Origin: Phreatobacter sp.
GTDB taxonomy: Bacteria; Pseudomonadota; Alphaproteobacteria; Rhizobiales; Phreatobacteraceae
DNA: 64,000 bases
Assembly: GCF_027532945.1 (NCBI RefSeq)
Contig: NZ_JAPZTZ010000023.1
Location: 18,730 to 82,729 of the forward strand
Direction: 5' to 3'
A program made the translations under genes and the position numbers. Position 1 is the stretch's first letter. The number at the start of each line of letters is the position of its first letter. Below the pieces are notes generated by a model. It saw only the letters and a program-made list of their open reading frames with translations, ran no database searches and had not been told where the DNA came from. Below, in pieces: positions 56,620-64,000 of the stretch.

Positions 56620-57596
56620 AACCCGGCGCGGCGGGCCTCGGCCTCGTCGACGACGAGGGTCACGGCGACGACGGTCGCGGCGGCGGCGAGCCGATCGCGC
56701 GCTGGCGAGCCCTTCAGCTTCACCGCATCCTTCTCGGTCATGACCAGCGGCAGGCCGGTGGCCTTGGCCTCGGCGAGCAGGCGCTCGGCATCGGCATCGG
56801 TATAGGCGTGATGGTCGGGGAAGGGCCGGAGCACGGCATTGCGCACGCCCGCCGCCCCCAGCGTCTCCGCGAACTTGGCGGGGCGGCCGATGCCGCAGAA
56901 GGCGAGGACGTCGCGGTCCTGAAGCCAGGCACGGGCCTTTGCCTCTACCACCAGGCTGCCGCGCATCACCGGCCGGCCGCAACGCACCGCCAGCGCCGCG
57001 AGCTCGTCGCCCGCCTCGCCGGGGCCGATGACGAGGAGCGCGTCGGCACGGGCGAGCTGGGGCGCCAGCGGCGCGCGCAGCGGCCCCGCCGGCAGGACGC
57101 GGCCATTGCCGACGCCATGGGCACCATCGACGACGAGCAGGCTGCGGGTCTTGGCGAGGGACGGGTTCTGGAAGCCGTCATCCATGACGATGACGGTGGC
57201 GCCCCTGGCCACTGCCAGCGCCGCGCCGGCGGGCCGGTCGCGCGCCACGATGGTGAGAGCGTGGCGGGCATGGAGCAGCGGCTCGTCGCCGACCTCGGCA
57301 GGTCCATGGACGGCCGGATCGACCACGAGAGGGCCGGCGAGGCTGCCGCCATAGCCGCGGGCAAGGATGGCGGGGCGCTGGCCGCTCGCGGCGAGCCGGG
57401 CGGCGAGCCATTGGGCAGCGGGCGTCTTGCCGGCGCCGCCCACCGTGGGATTGCCGACGCAGAGGACCGGCACGGCGGCGCGAGCCCCATCACGACCCAT
57501 CTTCGCCAGGGTCACGGCACCGACGAGCGCGCCGAGCGGCGCCAGCAACCGGCCGGCCAGGGCCTCGGGGTCCGACCAGAAGCCGGGCGCCCTCAC
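56616..57596 (-). CDS. lpxK: Tetraacyldisaccharide 4'-kinase (LpxK)
   Basis: This 326-residue membrane-attached kinase phosphorylates the 4'-OH of the lipid A disaccharide. Walker A is in VGNPTVGGAGKTP and a conserved DDGFQNPSL holds the catalytic Asp pair. The family start APGFWSDPEALAGRLLAPLG is intact from GTG 57596. It ends by overlapping the GlxA-type stop, and lies ten bases after waaA in the lipid A cluster. Confidence 0.95.
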   Translation of the reverse strand: MRAPGFWSDPEALAGRLLAPLGALVGAVTLAKMGRDGARAAVPVLCVGNPTVGGAGKTPAAQWLAARLAASGQRPAILARGYGGSLAGPLVVDPAVHGPAEVGDEPLLHARHALTIVARDRPAGAALAVARGATVIVMDDGFQNPSLAKTRSLLVVDGAHGVGNGRVLPAGPLRAPLAPQLARADALLVIGPGEAGDELAALAVRCGRPVMRGSLVVEAKARAWLQDRDVLAFCGIGRPAKFAETLGAAGVRNAVLRPFPDHHAYTDADAERLLAEAKATGLPLVMTEKDAVKLKGSPARDRLAAAATVVAVTLVVDEAEARRAGF

Positions 57597-57606
57597 CGGC
57601 CCGCCA

Positions 57607-58911
57607 TCATCGGTTGCCCCGCATGGCGAGGGTGAGGAAATAGGGCTCGAGGGCGGCCAGCGTGCGGTCGAGGGCGCCGCCGAGGGCGGCCACGGCCGCG
57701 CCCGCCGCATCGCGCTGCCGCTGGCGCTCCCGCTTGTCGGTGAGGAGGGTCAGGGCTGCGGCCGCGAGGGTTTCGGCATCGGTGATCTCGACCGCGCCCT
57801 TCGCCTCATGGAGCGCGGCATAGACGGCCGCAAAATTGTGGACATGGGGGCCATGGACCACCGCAGCGCCGAGCTTTGCCGGCTCGATCGGGTTCTGCCC
57901 GCCGTGGCGGATCAACGAGCCGCCGAGGAAGGCGACAGGGGCGGCGCGATAGAACAGGCCCATCTCGCCGAGCGTGTCGGCGACATAGATGGCATGGCGC
58001 AGGCGCGGCAGGTCGCCGCGCGAACGCTGGCAGGCGGGAAGGTCCACCCGCTCGGCGAGGGTGGCGATGGCGTCGCCGCGTTCGGGATGGCGGGGCGCGA
58101 TGATGGTGAGCAGGTTGGCGAGCCGCGGCGCCATGAGGCGATGCGCCTCCAGCACCACCTCGTCCTCGCCCTCGTGGGTGGAGGCGGCGAGAAAGACAGG
58201 CCGCATGCCGATGGACTGGGCGAGGATCATCGCCGCCTCGGGCTCGGCCTCCGGCGCCGGCACGTCGAATTTGAGGTTGCCCGTGGTGGAGACGCGCGGC
58301 GCGCCGAGCTCCTCGACCCGCCGGGCATCGTCCACCGTCTGCATCAGGCAGAGCTCGAAACGGGAGAGCAGCGCCGCGATGGAGCGCGGCACCCGGCGCC
58401 AGCCGCGGAAGGAGCGCTCAGACATGCGGCCGTTCACCTGGATGAGCGGGGTGCCGCGGGCGGTCGTGCGCAGGATCAGGTTCGGCCAGAGTTCGGATTC
58501 GGCAAAGACCGCGAGGTCGGGCTGCCAATGGTCGAGGAAGCGATCGACAAAGGCCGGCACGTCCCAGGGCATGAACTGGTGGATGGCGCCCTCGGGCAGG
58601 CGGCGGGCGGCGAGGGCTGCGGCGGTGCGGGTCACCGTCGTCACCAGGACGGCGACGCCGCGCTCGCGCAGCCGGCCGATCAGCGGAATGATGGAGAGGA
58701 GTTCGCCGACGCTCGCCCCGTGCAGCCAGATGAGGCGGCCGGGTGGCCGGTCGACGGTCGCCTCGCCGCGGCGCTCCTGGATGCGCTCGGGATCCTCCTT
58801 GCCGTGGGCAAGGCGGCGGCGGGCGAGGATGCGCGTCGCCGGCCCCATGAGGGCAGTGACGCCGACATAGGCGCGCAGCGTCGCCGGCATGCGCGCGGGA
58901 CGGCTAGCCAT
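57607..58911 (-). CDS. waaA: 3-deoxy-D-manno-octulosonic-acid transferase (WaaA/KdtA)
   Basis: This 434-residue GT-B enzyme adds Kdo to lipid IVA. The N-terminal catalytic motif IWLHGASVGE carries the acceptor-site Glu, and ESELWPNLI follows. The donor domain shows GNLKFD and FLGGSLIRHGGQNPIEPA. Its ATG 58911 overlaps the previous gene's stop by eight bases. The usual N-terminal membrane-binding stretch is less hydrophobic than in E. coli. Confidence 0.95.
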   Translation of the reverse strand: MASRPARMPATLRAYVGVTALMGPATRILARRRLAHGKEDPERIQERRGEATVDRPPGRLIWLHGASVGELLSIIPLIGRLRERGVAVLVTTVTRTAAALAARRLPEGAIHQFMPWDVPAFVDRFLDHWQPDLAVFAESELWPNLILRTTARGTPLIQVNGRMSERSFRGWRRVPRSIAALLSRFELCLMQTVDDARRVEELGAPRVSTTGNLKFDVPAPEAEPEAAMILAQSIGMRPVFLAASTHEGEDEVVLEAHRLMAPRLANLLTIIAPRHPERGDAIATLAERVDLPACQRSRGDLPRLRHAIYVADTLGEMGLFYRAAPVAFLGGSLIRHGGQNPIEPAKLGAAVVHGPHVHNFAAVYAALHEAKGAVEITDAETLAAAALTLLTDKRERQRQRDAAGAAVAALGGALDRTLAALEPYFLTLAMRGNR

Positions 58912-59746
58912 GGGCCTTGTCCTGCGGGGCGTCCTGCGCCGGATCATCCGGCTCAGCATCCGCGCCGGTAGCACCACGCGACCGCGCGGACTCGGCGGCG
59001 GCCTTGCGCACCTCAAGGGCAGCGATAACCTCAGCCGGCCAGAGCGCGGGCTCGGCGCGGCCCTCCGCGATGGCATAGGCGCGCTCGGTGGCGGCGTTCA
59101 TGGCCGCCTCGACCTCCTGCCGATAGGCCTCCATGGCTACGGCGTTGGCATCGGCCGGCACCCAGATCGGCGGCCCGGCGACGGCGGCGCCGCGGGAGAA
59201 GGGCAGATTGACGCTCGCCTTGTCCCAGGACTTCAGATCGATGCGCCGCTCGGTCGCGACCGCGATCGGCAGGATCGGCCGGCCGCTCTGCTTGGCCAGC
59301 ATGACGATGCCAAGCCCGGCGCGGCGGGCAATCTTCGGCACATCGGCGGTGAGTGCCACGGTCTCGCCGTCGGCGAGCGCCTCGACCATCTGGAAATAGG
59401 CGCTCACCCCGCCCTTCCGGGCGAACTGGCCCTTGTGATCACCGGAGCCGCGGATGGTGCGGATGCCGAGCTTCTCGGCGGCGATGGCGTTCATCTCGCC
59501 ATCCGCCGAGCGCGAGATCAGCACGACGGCGCGGTATTCCGGCCGCCGGACGAAGGGCGAGAGAAAATGCTGGCCGTGCCACATGGCGAAAATCACCGGC
59601 AGGTTGGCGTCAGCATAGTCGTAGATGTTGGGCGGATCGAGGCGGAAGCGCCCGGTGCGCCAGACAAGGCGCAGGTAGCCGGCGAGCAGCGAGCCCGCGG
59701 CAGAGCGCACCCTTTCGGAGCGCGCCAGGCGCTTGAGGAGGGACAC
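58904..59746 (-). CDS. DUF374 lysophospholipid-acyltransferase-like protein
   Basis: This 280-residue protein has the DUF374 patterns FAMWHGQHFLSPF, ISRSADGEM, RGSGDHKGQ and ALTADVPK. The family is related to PlsC/LpxL acyltransferases and sits beside waaA in alphaproteobacteria. A role in acylating lipid A or another phospholipid is likely but unproven. The acceptor motif His is in the WHGQ sequence, not the standard HX4D. The start GTG 59746 follows a good GGAGG. Confidence 0.87.
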   Translation of the reverse strand: MSLLKRLARSERVRSAAGSLLAGYLRLVWRTGRFRLDPPNIYDYADANLPVIFAMWHGQHFLSPFVRRPEYRAVVLISRSADGEMNAIAAEKLGIRTIRGSGDHKGQFARKGGVSAYFQMVEALADGETVALTADVPKIARRAGLGIVMLAKQSGRPILPIAVATERRIDLKSWDKASVNLPFSRGAAVAGPPIWVPADANAVAMEAYRQEVEAAMNAATERAYAIAEGRAEPALWPAEVIAALEVRKAAAESARSRGATGADAEPDDPAQDAPQDKAHG

Positions 59747-59762
59747 CGGCGGCGGCCGTCCG

Positions 59763-59999
59763 TCAGGCCGCGTCGGGGTCGAGCAGGCGGTGCAGGTGGA
59801 CGATGAAATAGCGCATATGCGCATTGTCCACGGTCTGCTGGGCCTTGCCCTTCCAGGCGGCATGCGCGGTCGCATAGTTCGGATAGATGCCGACAATGTC
59901 GAGCTTCGACAGGTCGCGGAACTCGGTCCCGTCGAGACTCGTCAGCTCGCCGCCGAAGACGAGATGGGGCAGCTGTTTGGCGGGTGCCGTGTCGGTCAT
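59763..59999 (-). CDS. DUF4170 family small protein
   Basis: This 78-residue cytosolic protein shows the family's HLVFGGELTSLDGTEFRDL and a later segment ending MRYFIVHLHRLL. DUF4170 proteins are found in Hyphomicrobiales next to the Kdo-lipid A genes; their function is unknown. It lies 16 bases upstream of the acyltransferase gene on the same strand. Confidence 0.86.
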   Translation of the reverse strand: MTDTAPAKQLPHLVFGGELTSLDGTEFRDLSKLDIVGIYPNYATAHAAWKGKAQQTVDNAHMRYFIVHLHRLLDPDAA

Positions 60000-60015
60000 G
60001 GCGATGGTATTCCCC

Positions 60016-60816
60016 TCAGGTCGTGACGCCGCGGCGGCGATCCTCGGCGGTAGCGCGCCGAAGAAGCTCATGCAGCGGAAAACCGGCACAAACGAGCGGA
60101 AAATGCGTCGGAACCGGCCTGTTGTAGCAGGGAGCGGTCCCGTCGAGGCCGGTGAGTGATGCACCCGCTTCGTGCACCAAAAGATCGGCCGCCGCAAGGT
60201 CCCAATCATGGCTTTGGCCGCCGGCGAAGCCGCCATCGATCTCGCCCGCCGCCACCTTGGCGAAACGCAGCGCCAGCGAATGGATCCTCGGCAGGGCCAC
60301 GGCCCCATGGCGCTCCACCTTGACCGTCATCGGCTTCGGCCCGGCGACGACGGCGCCGTCGATGCTGTCGCGACCTTTCACGGCCAGCGTCCTGCCGGCA
60401 ACGCTGGCGCCATGGCCGCGGGCGGCAATGAAGGTGCGGCCGGCCACAGGCTCGGCGAGCGCCGCGGCCACCGGGCGGCCATCGCGCACCGCGGCCACGG
60501 AGATGGTCCAGTCCGGCAGGCCAGCGGCGAAGGCGCGGGTGCCGTCGATCGGATCGACGATGAAGAGCTCGCGGCGGTCGAGCCGCGCCGGATTGTCGGC
60601 GGTCTCCTCCGACAGCCAGCCGAAATGCGGCCTGGCCGCGCCGAGCCGCTCCTTCAGGAAACGATCCACGGCGATGTCGGCCTCGGTGACCGGCGAGGCG
60701 CCGGCCTTGGTCCAGGTGCGCATGCCGCGCCGCTGGAAATCGAGGGCGATGGCGCCGGCCTCGTCGGCGAGGCTGGCCAGGAGATCGCGCAGGACGAGGT
60801 CGTCAGCGTCCGGCAA
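60016..60816 (-). CDS. Inositol-monophosphatase-family phosphatase (CysQ-like)
   Basis: The 266-residue product has all metal sites of the family: WLSEETADN (Glu), FIVDPIDGTRAF (Asp-Pro-Ile-Asp-Gly-Thr) and SHDWDLAAADLLVHEAG. The most likely activity is 3'(2'),5'-bisphosphate nucleotidase (CysQ) or a related sugar phosphatase. TTG 60816, with GGAGG at about 60828, overlaps the TldE/PmbA stop by 14 bases and is preferred to ATG 60858. It precedes DUF4170 by 16 bases in the leftward cluster. Confidence 0.85.
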   Translation of the reverse strand: MPDADDLVLRDLLASLADEAGAIALDFQRRGMRTWTKAGASPVTEADIAVDRFLKERLGAARPHFGWLSEETADNPARLDRRELFIVDPIDGTRAFAAGLPDWTISVAAVRDGRPVAAALAEPVAGRTFIAARGHGASVAGRTLAVKGRDSIDGAVVAGPKPMTVKVERHGAVALPRIHSLALRFAKVAAGEIDGGFAGGQSHDWDLAAADLLVHEAGASLTGLDGTAPCYNRPVPTHFPLVCAGFPLHELLRRATAEDRRRGVTT

Positions 60817-62152
60817 CGGTGAGCCCCTCCACCAGAACGGTCGGCGCATCGACGCCATGGTGCAGGACGAGATCGTCGGCCGGGGTCAGGTTGGCGAACA
60901 TGTCGACGAGGTTGCCGGCGATGGTGATCTCCGCGACGGGATAGGCGAGTTCGCCATTTTCGATCCAGTAGCCCGAGCAGCCGCGGGAATAGTCGCCCGT
61001 CACCATGTTCACGCCCGAGCCGATCATGTCGGTGACGTAGAGCCCTGATGTGATGGCGCCGATCATGTCCTTCGGGCTGACCGTGCCGGCGGCGAGATGG
61101 AGGTTGGTCGCACCCGGCGAGGGCGGCCCGCCGGTGCCGCGGCTGGCATGGCCGGTGGTCCGGAGCCCGAGCTCGGCAGCGGTGGCGCTGTCGAGGAGCC
61201 AGCTTGTCAGCACGCCGTCCTCGATGAGGACGAGGGGCCTGGTCGCCACGCCCTCGCCGTCAAAGGGGCGCGACCGCAGGCCGCGCGGGCGATGCGGATC
61301 ATCGACGATGGAGACACCGGCCTTGAAGATGCGCTGTCCCAGCCTTTCGCGCAGGAACGACGTCTTGCGCGCCACCGACTGACCATTCGCGGCGGAGGCG
61401 AGATAGGAGGGGAAGCTGGCGGCGGTGCGGGGATCGAAGATCACCGGCACCCTGGTCGTGTCGACCTTGCGGGGATTGAGGCGACGCACGGCGCGCTCGC
61501 CCGCTCTCGCGCCCACCAGCTCGGCGGCGTCGAGGTCAGCGCGGTGACGGGTGGCGCTGTAGTCATAGTCGCGCTCCATGCCCGTGCCCTCGCCGGCAAT
61601 GGCGGTGACGGAGAAGGAGGTCGAGGAGCCGAGCGAGGCGCCCTCGAAGCCGGTGGAGGTGACGAGCGCAAAGCCGCCAATGCCGGCACCGGCGCTGGCG
61701 CCGCCCGACTTGCTGACGCCCTTGACCGCGAGAGCGGCCTCTTCCGCCCGGCGGGCGAGGGCCTCGAGATCGGCCACCGCCATCATCACCGGGTCGATGA
61801 GGTCGAGGTCAGCCCAGCTTGTCGCGAGATCGGCGGGATCTGCGAGGCGGGCGTAAGGATCCTCCGGTGCGACGCGGGCAATGGCGACGGCCCGTTCGGC
61901 CAGGGCCGCCGCGTCCTCGCGCGGGTCATTGGAGGAGACCGAGGCGGAGCGGCGGCCGACAAAGACGCGCAGGCCGAGATCGTCGCCCTCGGAGCGCTCG
62001 GAACTCTCCACCTGGCCCTCGCGCATCTGCACGCCGACCGAGACGCCGCGCAGGGCCATGACATCGGCGGCATCGGCGCCGGCCTTGCGGGCCGCGTCGA
62101 CGAGGCGGCGCGCCCGCTCGAGAAGGGCGCCGGTATCGAGAAGATCGGACAT
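60803..62152 (-). CDS. TldE/PmbA-type metalloprotease family protein
   Basis: This 449-residue member of peptidase family U62 has the typical N-terminus with RGVSVGVQMREGQVESSERS and C-terminal GYWIENGELAYPVAEITIAG. TldD-TldE complexes trim peptides such as microcins and CcdA; TldE is the non-catalytic or partner subunit, lacking the HEXXXH zinc motif of TldD. That motif is not seen here, so TldE is the better assignment. It heads the six-gene leftward lipid A cluster. Confidence 0.92.
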   Translation of the reverse strand: MSDLLDTGALLERARRLVDAARKAGADAADVMALRGVSVGVQMREGQVESSERSEGDDLGLRVFVGRRSASVSSNDPREDAAALAERAVAIARVAPEDPYARLADPADLATSWADLDLIDPVMMAVADLEALARRAEEAALAVKGVSKSGGASAGAGIGGFALVTSTGFEGASLGSSTSFSVTAIAGEGTGMERDYDYSATRHRADLDAAELVGARAGERAVRRLNPRKVDTTRVPVIFDPRTAASFPSYLASAANGQSVARKTSFLRERLGQRIFKAGVSIVDDPHRPRGLRSRPFDGEGVATRPLVLIEDGVLTSWLLDSATAAELGLRTTGHASRGTGGPPSPGATNLHLAAGTVSPKDMIGAITSGLYVTDMIGSGVNMVTGDYSRGCSGYWIENGELAYPVAEITIAGNLVDMFANLTPADDLVLHHGVDAPTVLVEGLTVAGR

Positions 62153-62461
62153 GAACCTGCCTTGGAAGGTCGGCCTAAGGGCTGAACCCGGTGTAGGCAT
62201 CGCGGCCGGCGGTTTCAAGGCGCAGGGCGCGCGAGGAAGCCGGCTTCACGAAGCGTTCAGCCTGCCGCGCAAGACGGCGGAAAGCACGTCGCCCAAGGCT
62301 TTCTCAAGCATGGCGGAAGGTCTCGTCTTTCTCCGATCGGATTGAGGTCCGCTTAACCGTCCAACTTAAGCGGTCCGACAAGAAATGCTGCGACGATCCT
62401 CCCATCGAAGGGACGAGAGCGGGCGCAAAGCCTGCCGAAGATCCCTCAGGGAGCATGCAAC
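62153..62461. other. 309-bp divergent intergenic region
   Basis: This lies between the divergent tldE/pmbA and DUF6101-like genes. It contains a perfect 8-bp inverted repeat (62349-62373) and no convincing gene. The stretch CGAAGGGACGAG just before the second gene may hold its promoter. Confidence 0.5.
62349..62373. promoter_or_regulatory. Perfect inverted repeat CCGCTTAA/TTAAGCGG
   Basis: Arms of 8 bases at 62349-62356 and 62366-62373 flank a nine-base spacer. The TTAA cores resemble CtrA half-sites, but their nine-base spacing is not the usual seven. It lies 88 bases upstream of the DUF6101-like start and may bind a dimeric regulator. Confidence 0.4.
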
Positions 62462-63037
62462 GTGTCGCGTCAAACAGAGCCCGGCGTCCTCGCCGCCGGG
62501 ATCGGGGCCCTGCGCCTCGATCCCGCCCAGCTACCCGCCCGCTACGCCGCCCCGGACCGGGGCGCCGATGGCGGCCAGCGCTCCATCGACCTCTTCGCCG
62601 ACCGGGTCGTCATTCGCCGCACGGCGAGCGGCGCCCGGATGAAGCTGCAGCTGCCCGTCTCGGCCTATCGCGGCGTGGTGGTGCGGCTGGCCGACGAGAC
62701 CGCGCCGGGCGACGCGGTGGAGGTGGTGATGGTCCATCGCGATCCCGCCCTCAGCGTGCCGCTATTCGCGGCCGATGGCGGAGATGACGTGGTGGCCGAC
62801 TGGCAGCGCTGGGGCCAGGCGCTCGGCCTGCCGCTGCTGGTGGAAGAGGCCGACGGCTCCATGCGCGAGGCCTTCCCGCGCCTCGGCGCCGTCATGCTCG
62901 GCACGCCCGGGCCGCGCCGCCGCCGCCGCTCCACCCTCAAGGACCGCCGCCCCTCCGCGCTGATGCGCCGCCGGGCGACCAACGGCATTGCCGGCCAGCC
63001 GGTGCATCAGGAGCGCGAGATCATCGCCCGTAACTGA
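62462..63037 (+). CDS. DUF6101-like protein
   Basis: This 191-residue soluble protein has a beta-rich body with DLFADRVVIRRTASGARMKL and RLADETAPGDAVEVVMVHRD, then a basic tail PGPRRRRRSTLKDRRP. DUF6101 proteins are found in Hyphomicrobiales and their function is unknown. The start is GTG 62462 with a weak GGGAG upstream. No conserved catalytic residues stand out. Confidence 0.75.
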   Translation: MSRQTEPGVLAAGIGALRLDPAQLPARYAAPDRGADGGQRSIDLFADRVVIRRTASGARMKLQLPVSAYRGVVVRLADETAPGDAVEVVMVHRDPALSVPLFAADGGDDVVADWQRWGQALGLPLLVEEADGSMREAFPRLGAVMLGTPGPRRRRRSTLKDRRPSALMRRRATNGIAGQPVHQEREIIARN

Positions 63038-63176
63038 CGACCCTCGCGCTGATGTGATGCGTCTCGCGGGGCTGTGACCGCGGCGAGCCCAGGGCGGTAT
63101 GGCCCTGATGTTGCCACTCGCGCCTGCCACGTCTATGGCCTGTTCCATGTCCATGGCCCCAGACGAGGTCCCACCC

Positions 63177-63860
63177 ATGCTGTCCCGCCGCCATATCATC
63201 GAGGGCGCCGCTGCCCTCGGCCTGGTTGCCGCCTTCCCGGGCCTCGCCCTCGCCCAGCGCCGCGCCGCGTCCGAGACCGTCGACGTCGCCCAGCTGATGC
63301 AGCCCGGCCCGCTCGGTGATGTGTCCATCGGCAAGGCCGATGCGCCGGTCACCATCGTCGAGTACGCCTCGCTGACCTGCGGCCATTGCGCCACCTTCCA
63401 CACGGCGATCCTGCCCGAGCTGAAGAAGAAGTACGTGGAGACCGGCAAGGTCCGCCTCGTCTTCCGCGAATTCGCGCTGAACCAGCTCGATGCGGCGGTC
63501 TACATGCTCACCCGCTGCATGCTCGGCGCCGACGGCAAGGCCGGCGAGGGCATCGACCAGAGCCGCTATTTCGCGCTGATCGAGGTGTTCTTCCAGCAGC
63601 AGCGGACCTGGGCCTTCGGCGGCAACCCGCTCGAGGCCGTCACCGCCATCACCCGCCAGGCCGGCATGACGCAGGCGCAGTTCGAGGCCTGCCTCAACAA
63701 CCAGGCGATCCTCGACGCGCTCAACACGATCCGCGAACGCGCCTCCTCGGCCTTTGGTGTGGAGTCGACCCCGACCTTCTTCATCAACGGCCGCCGCTTC
63801 CTCGGCGCGCAGCCGGTGGCCGAGTTCTCCAAGGTCATCGATCCGCTGCTGCCGGCCTGA
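63177..63860 (+). CDS. DsbA-family thiol:disulfide oxidoreductase
   Basis: This 227-residue exported protein has an Arg-Arg signal (MLSRRHIIEGAAALGLVAAF), a thioredoxin fold with active site CGHC (Cys68, Cys71) in EYASLTCGHCATFH, and the cis-Pro loop VESTPTFFING. The inserted helical domain puts it in the DsbA/BdbD group. It would form disulfides in periplasmic proteins, several of which occur in this window. ATG 63177 is preferred over 63099, which adds Met-rich, non-signal sequence. Confidence 0.92.
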   Translation: MLSRRHIIEGAAALGLVAAFPGLALAQRRAASETVDVAQLMQPGPLGDVSIGKADAPVTIVEYASLTCGHCATFHTAILPELKKKYVETGKVRLVFREFALNQLDAAVYMLTRCMLGADGKAGEGIDQSRYFALIEVFFQQQRTWAFGGNPLEAVTAITRQAGMTQAQFEACLNNQAILDALNTIRERASSAFGVESTPTFFINGRRFLGAQPVAEFSKVIDPLLPA

Positions 63861-63884
63861 GGCTTGCGGAGCGAGGGCATACAG

Positions 63885-63912
63885 AAGCCGCCGGGCGACC
63901 GGCGGCTTTTTT
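63885..63912 (+). terminator. Rho-independent terminator after the DsbA-type gene
   Basis: AAGCCGCCGG and its complement form a ten-bp stem with loop GCGA (63895-63898), followed by a run of six T from 63907. It starts 25 bases after the stop codon and is the last clear feature of the window. Nothing is recognised in 63913-64000. Confidence 0.92.
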
Positions 63913-64000
63913 GTTCGACAACTGCGCGAGACGGGGGCGCTGAGAAGAGAGGCTCGGTCCGCTTCCGGTCTTTGGTGCCCTGCATTGCGCAAGTGCGTCC

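Noticed and set aside
62349..62373. CtrA binding site
   Set aside because: CtrA full sites have TTAA pairs spaced by seven bases; here the spacing is nine. Kept only as an uncharacterised inverted repeat.

Overview
The window is high-GC, gene-dense chromosomal DNA of an alphaproteobacterium, most likely of the order Hyphomicrobiales (Rhizobiales). The evidence is gene content: a DivL-type kinase with tyrosine at the phosphoacceptor position, a TsaE-AmgK fusion followed by MurU, small DUF2093 and DUF4170 proteins, an LpxK-WaaA lipid A block, and a pca operon beside an IclR-type PcaR. No genus is assigned.

Layout. 0-7 kb: end of ptsN, a TPR protein, a membrane protein, mutS (convergent), pcaR, a glutamine amidotransferase and a cyclopropane-fatty-acid-synthase-like methyltransferase. 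7-11 kb: lepA, a universal stress protein and an exported hydrolase. 11-19.7 kb: a long rightward block of nfuA-like, tsaB, rimI, divL, tsaE-amgK, murU, rbfA and truB, then tRNA-Leu(CAG) and a strong terminator. Many neighbours here overlap by 4 bases. 19.8-24.6 kb: PilZ protein, Tim44-like protein, mltA, Smr protein, a small exported protein and RNase T2. 24.6-28.5 kb: an intergenic region with a diverged 44-bp repeat, then a homodimeric-E1/transketolase-type dehydrogenase divergent from an Lrp/AsnC regulator. 28.8-34.6 kb: a YejA-like peptide-binding protein, a coiled-coil protein with two glycosyltransferases (the first frameshifted), and nhaA.

34.7-39.3 kb is the accessory part. A lower-GC HEPN-like orphan gene is followed by a 27-bp near-perfect copy of the 3' end of tRNA-Thr(GGT). 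Between that copy and the intact tRNA lie an FAD oxidoreductase, a GtrA protein and a GT-C-like membrane protein. This looks like a 3.8-kb cell-surface glycosylation island at a tRNA attachment site with no integrase left.

39.4-45 kb: murA with a terminator, then a leftward peptide-type ABC transporter (binding protein and two permeases, no ATPase in the window). 45.1-49.5 kb: pcaI-J-F-H-G of the beta-ketoadipate pathway behind two IclR-type operator-like sites. The likely regulator PcaR is encoded 40 kb away at 4.5-5.2 kb. 49.5-56.6 kb: LysE and hemolysin-III membrane proteins, mutY and a DciA-like gene with overlapping divergent starts, a histidine phosphatase, lspA with its usual neighbours, and a rhodanese gene divergent from a GlxA/FtrA-type regulator. 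56.6-62.2 kb: a leftward chain, lpxK-waaA-acyltransferase-DUF4170-inositol-monophosphatase/CysQ-tldE/pmbA, in reverse coordinate order. 62.4-63.9 kb: a DUF6101-like gene and a DsbA-type thioredoxin gene with terminator.

No insertion sequence, CRISPR array, integrase, prophage or rRNA operon was seen. Most of the window is ordinary core genome. The points most worth following are the tRNA-Thr island, the frameshifted glycosyltransferase, the Tyr-type DivL kinase, the distant PcaR/pca pairing and the orphan HEPN gene.
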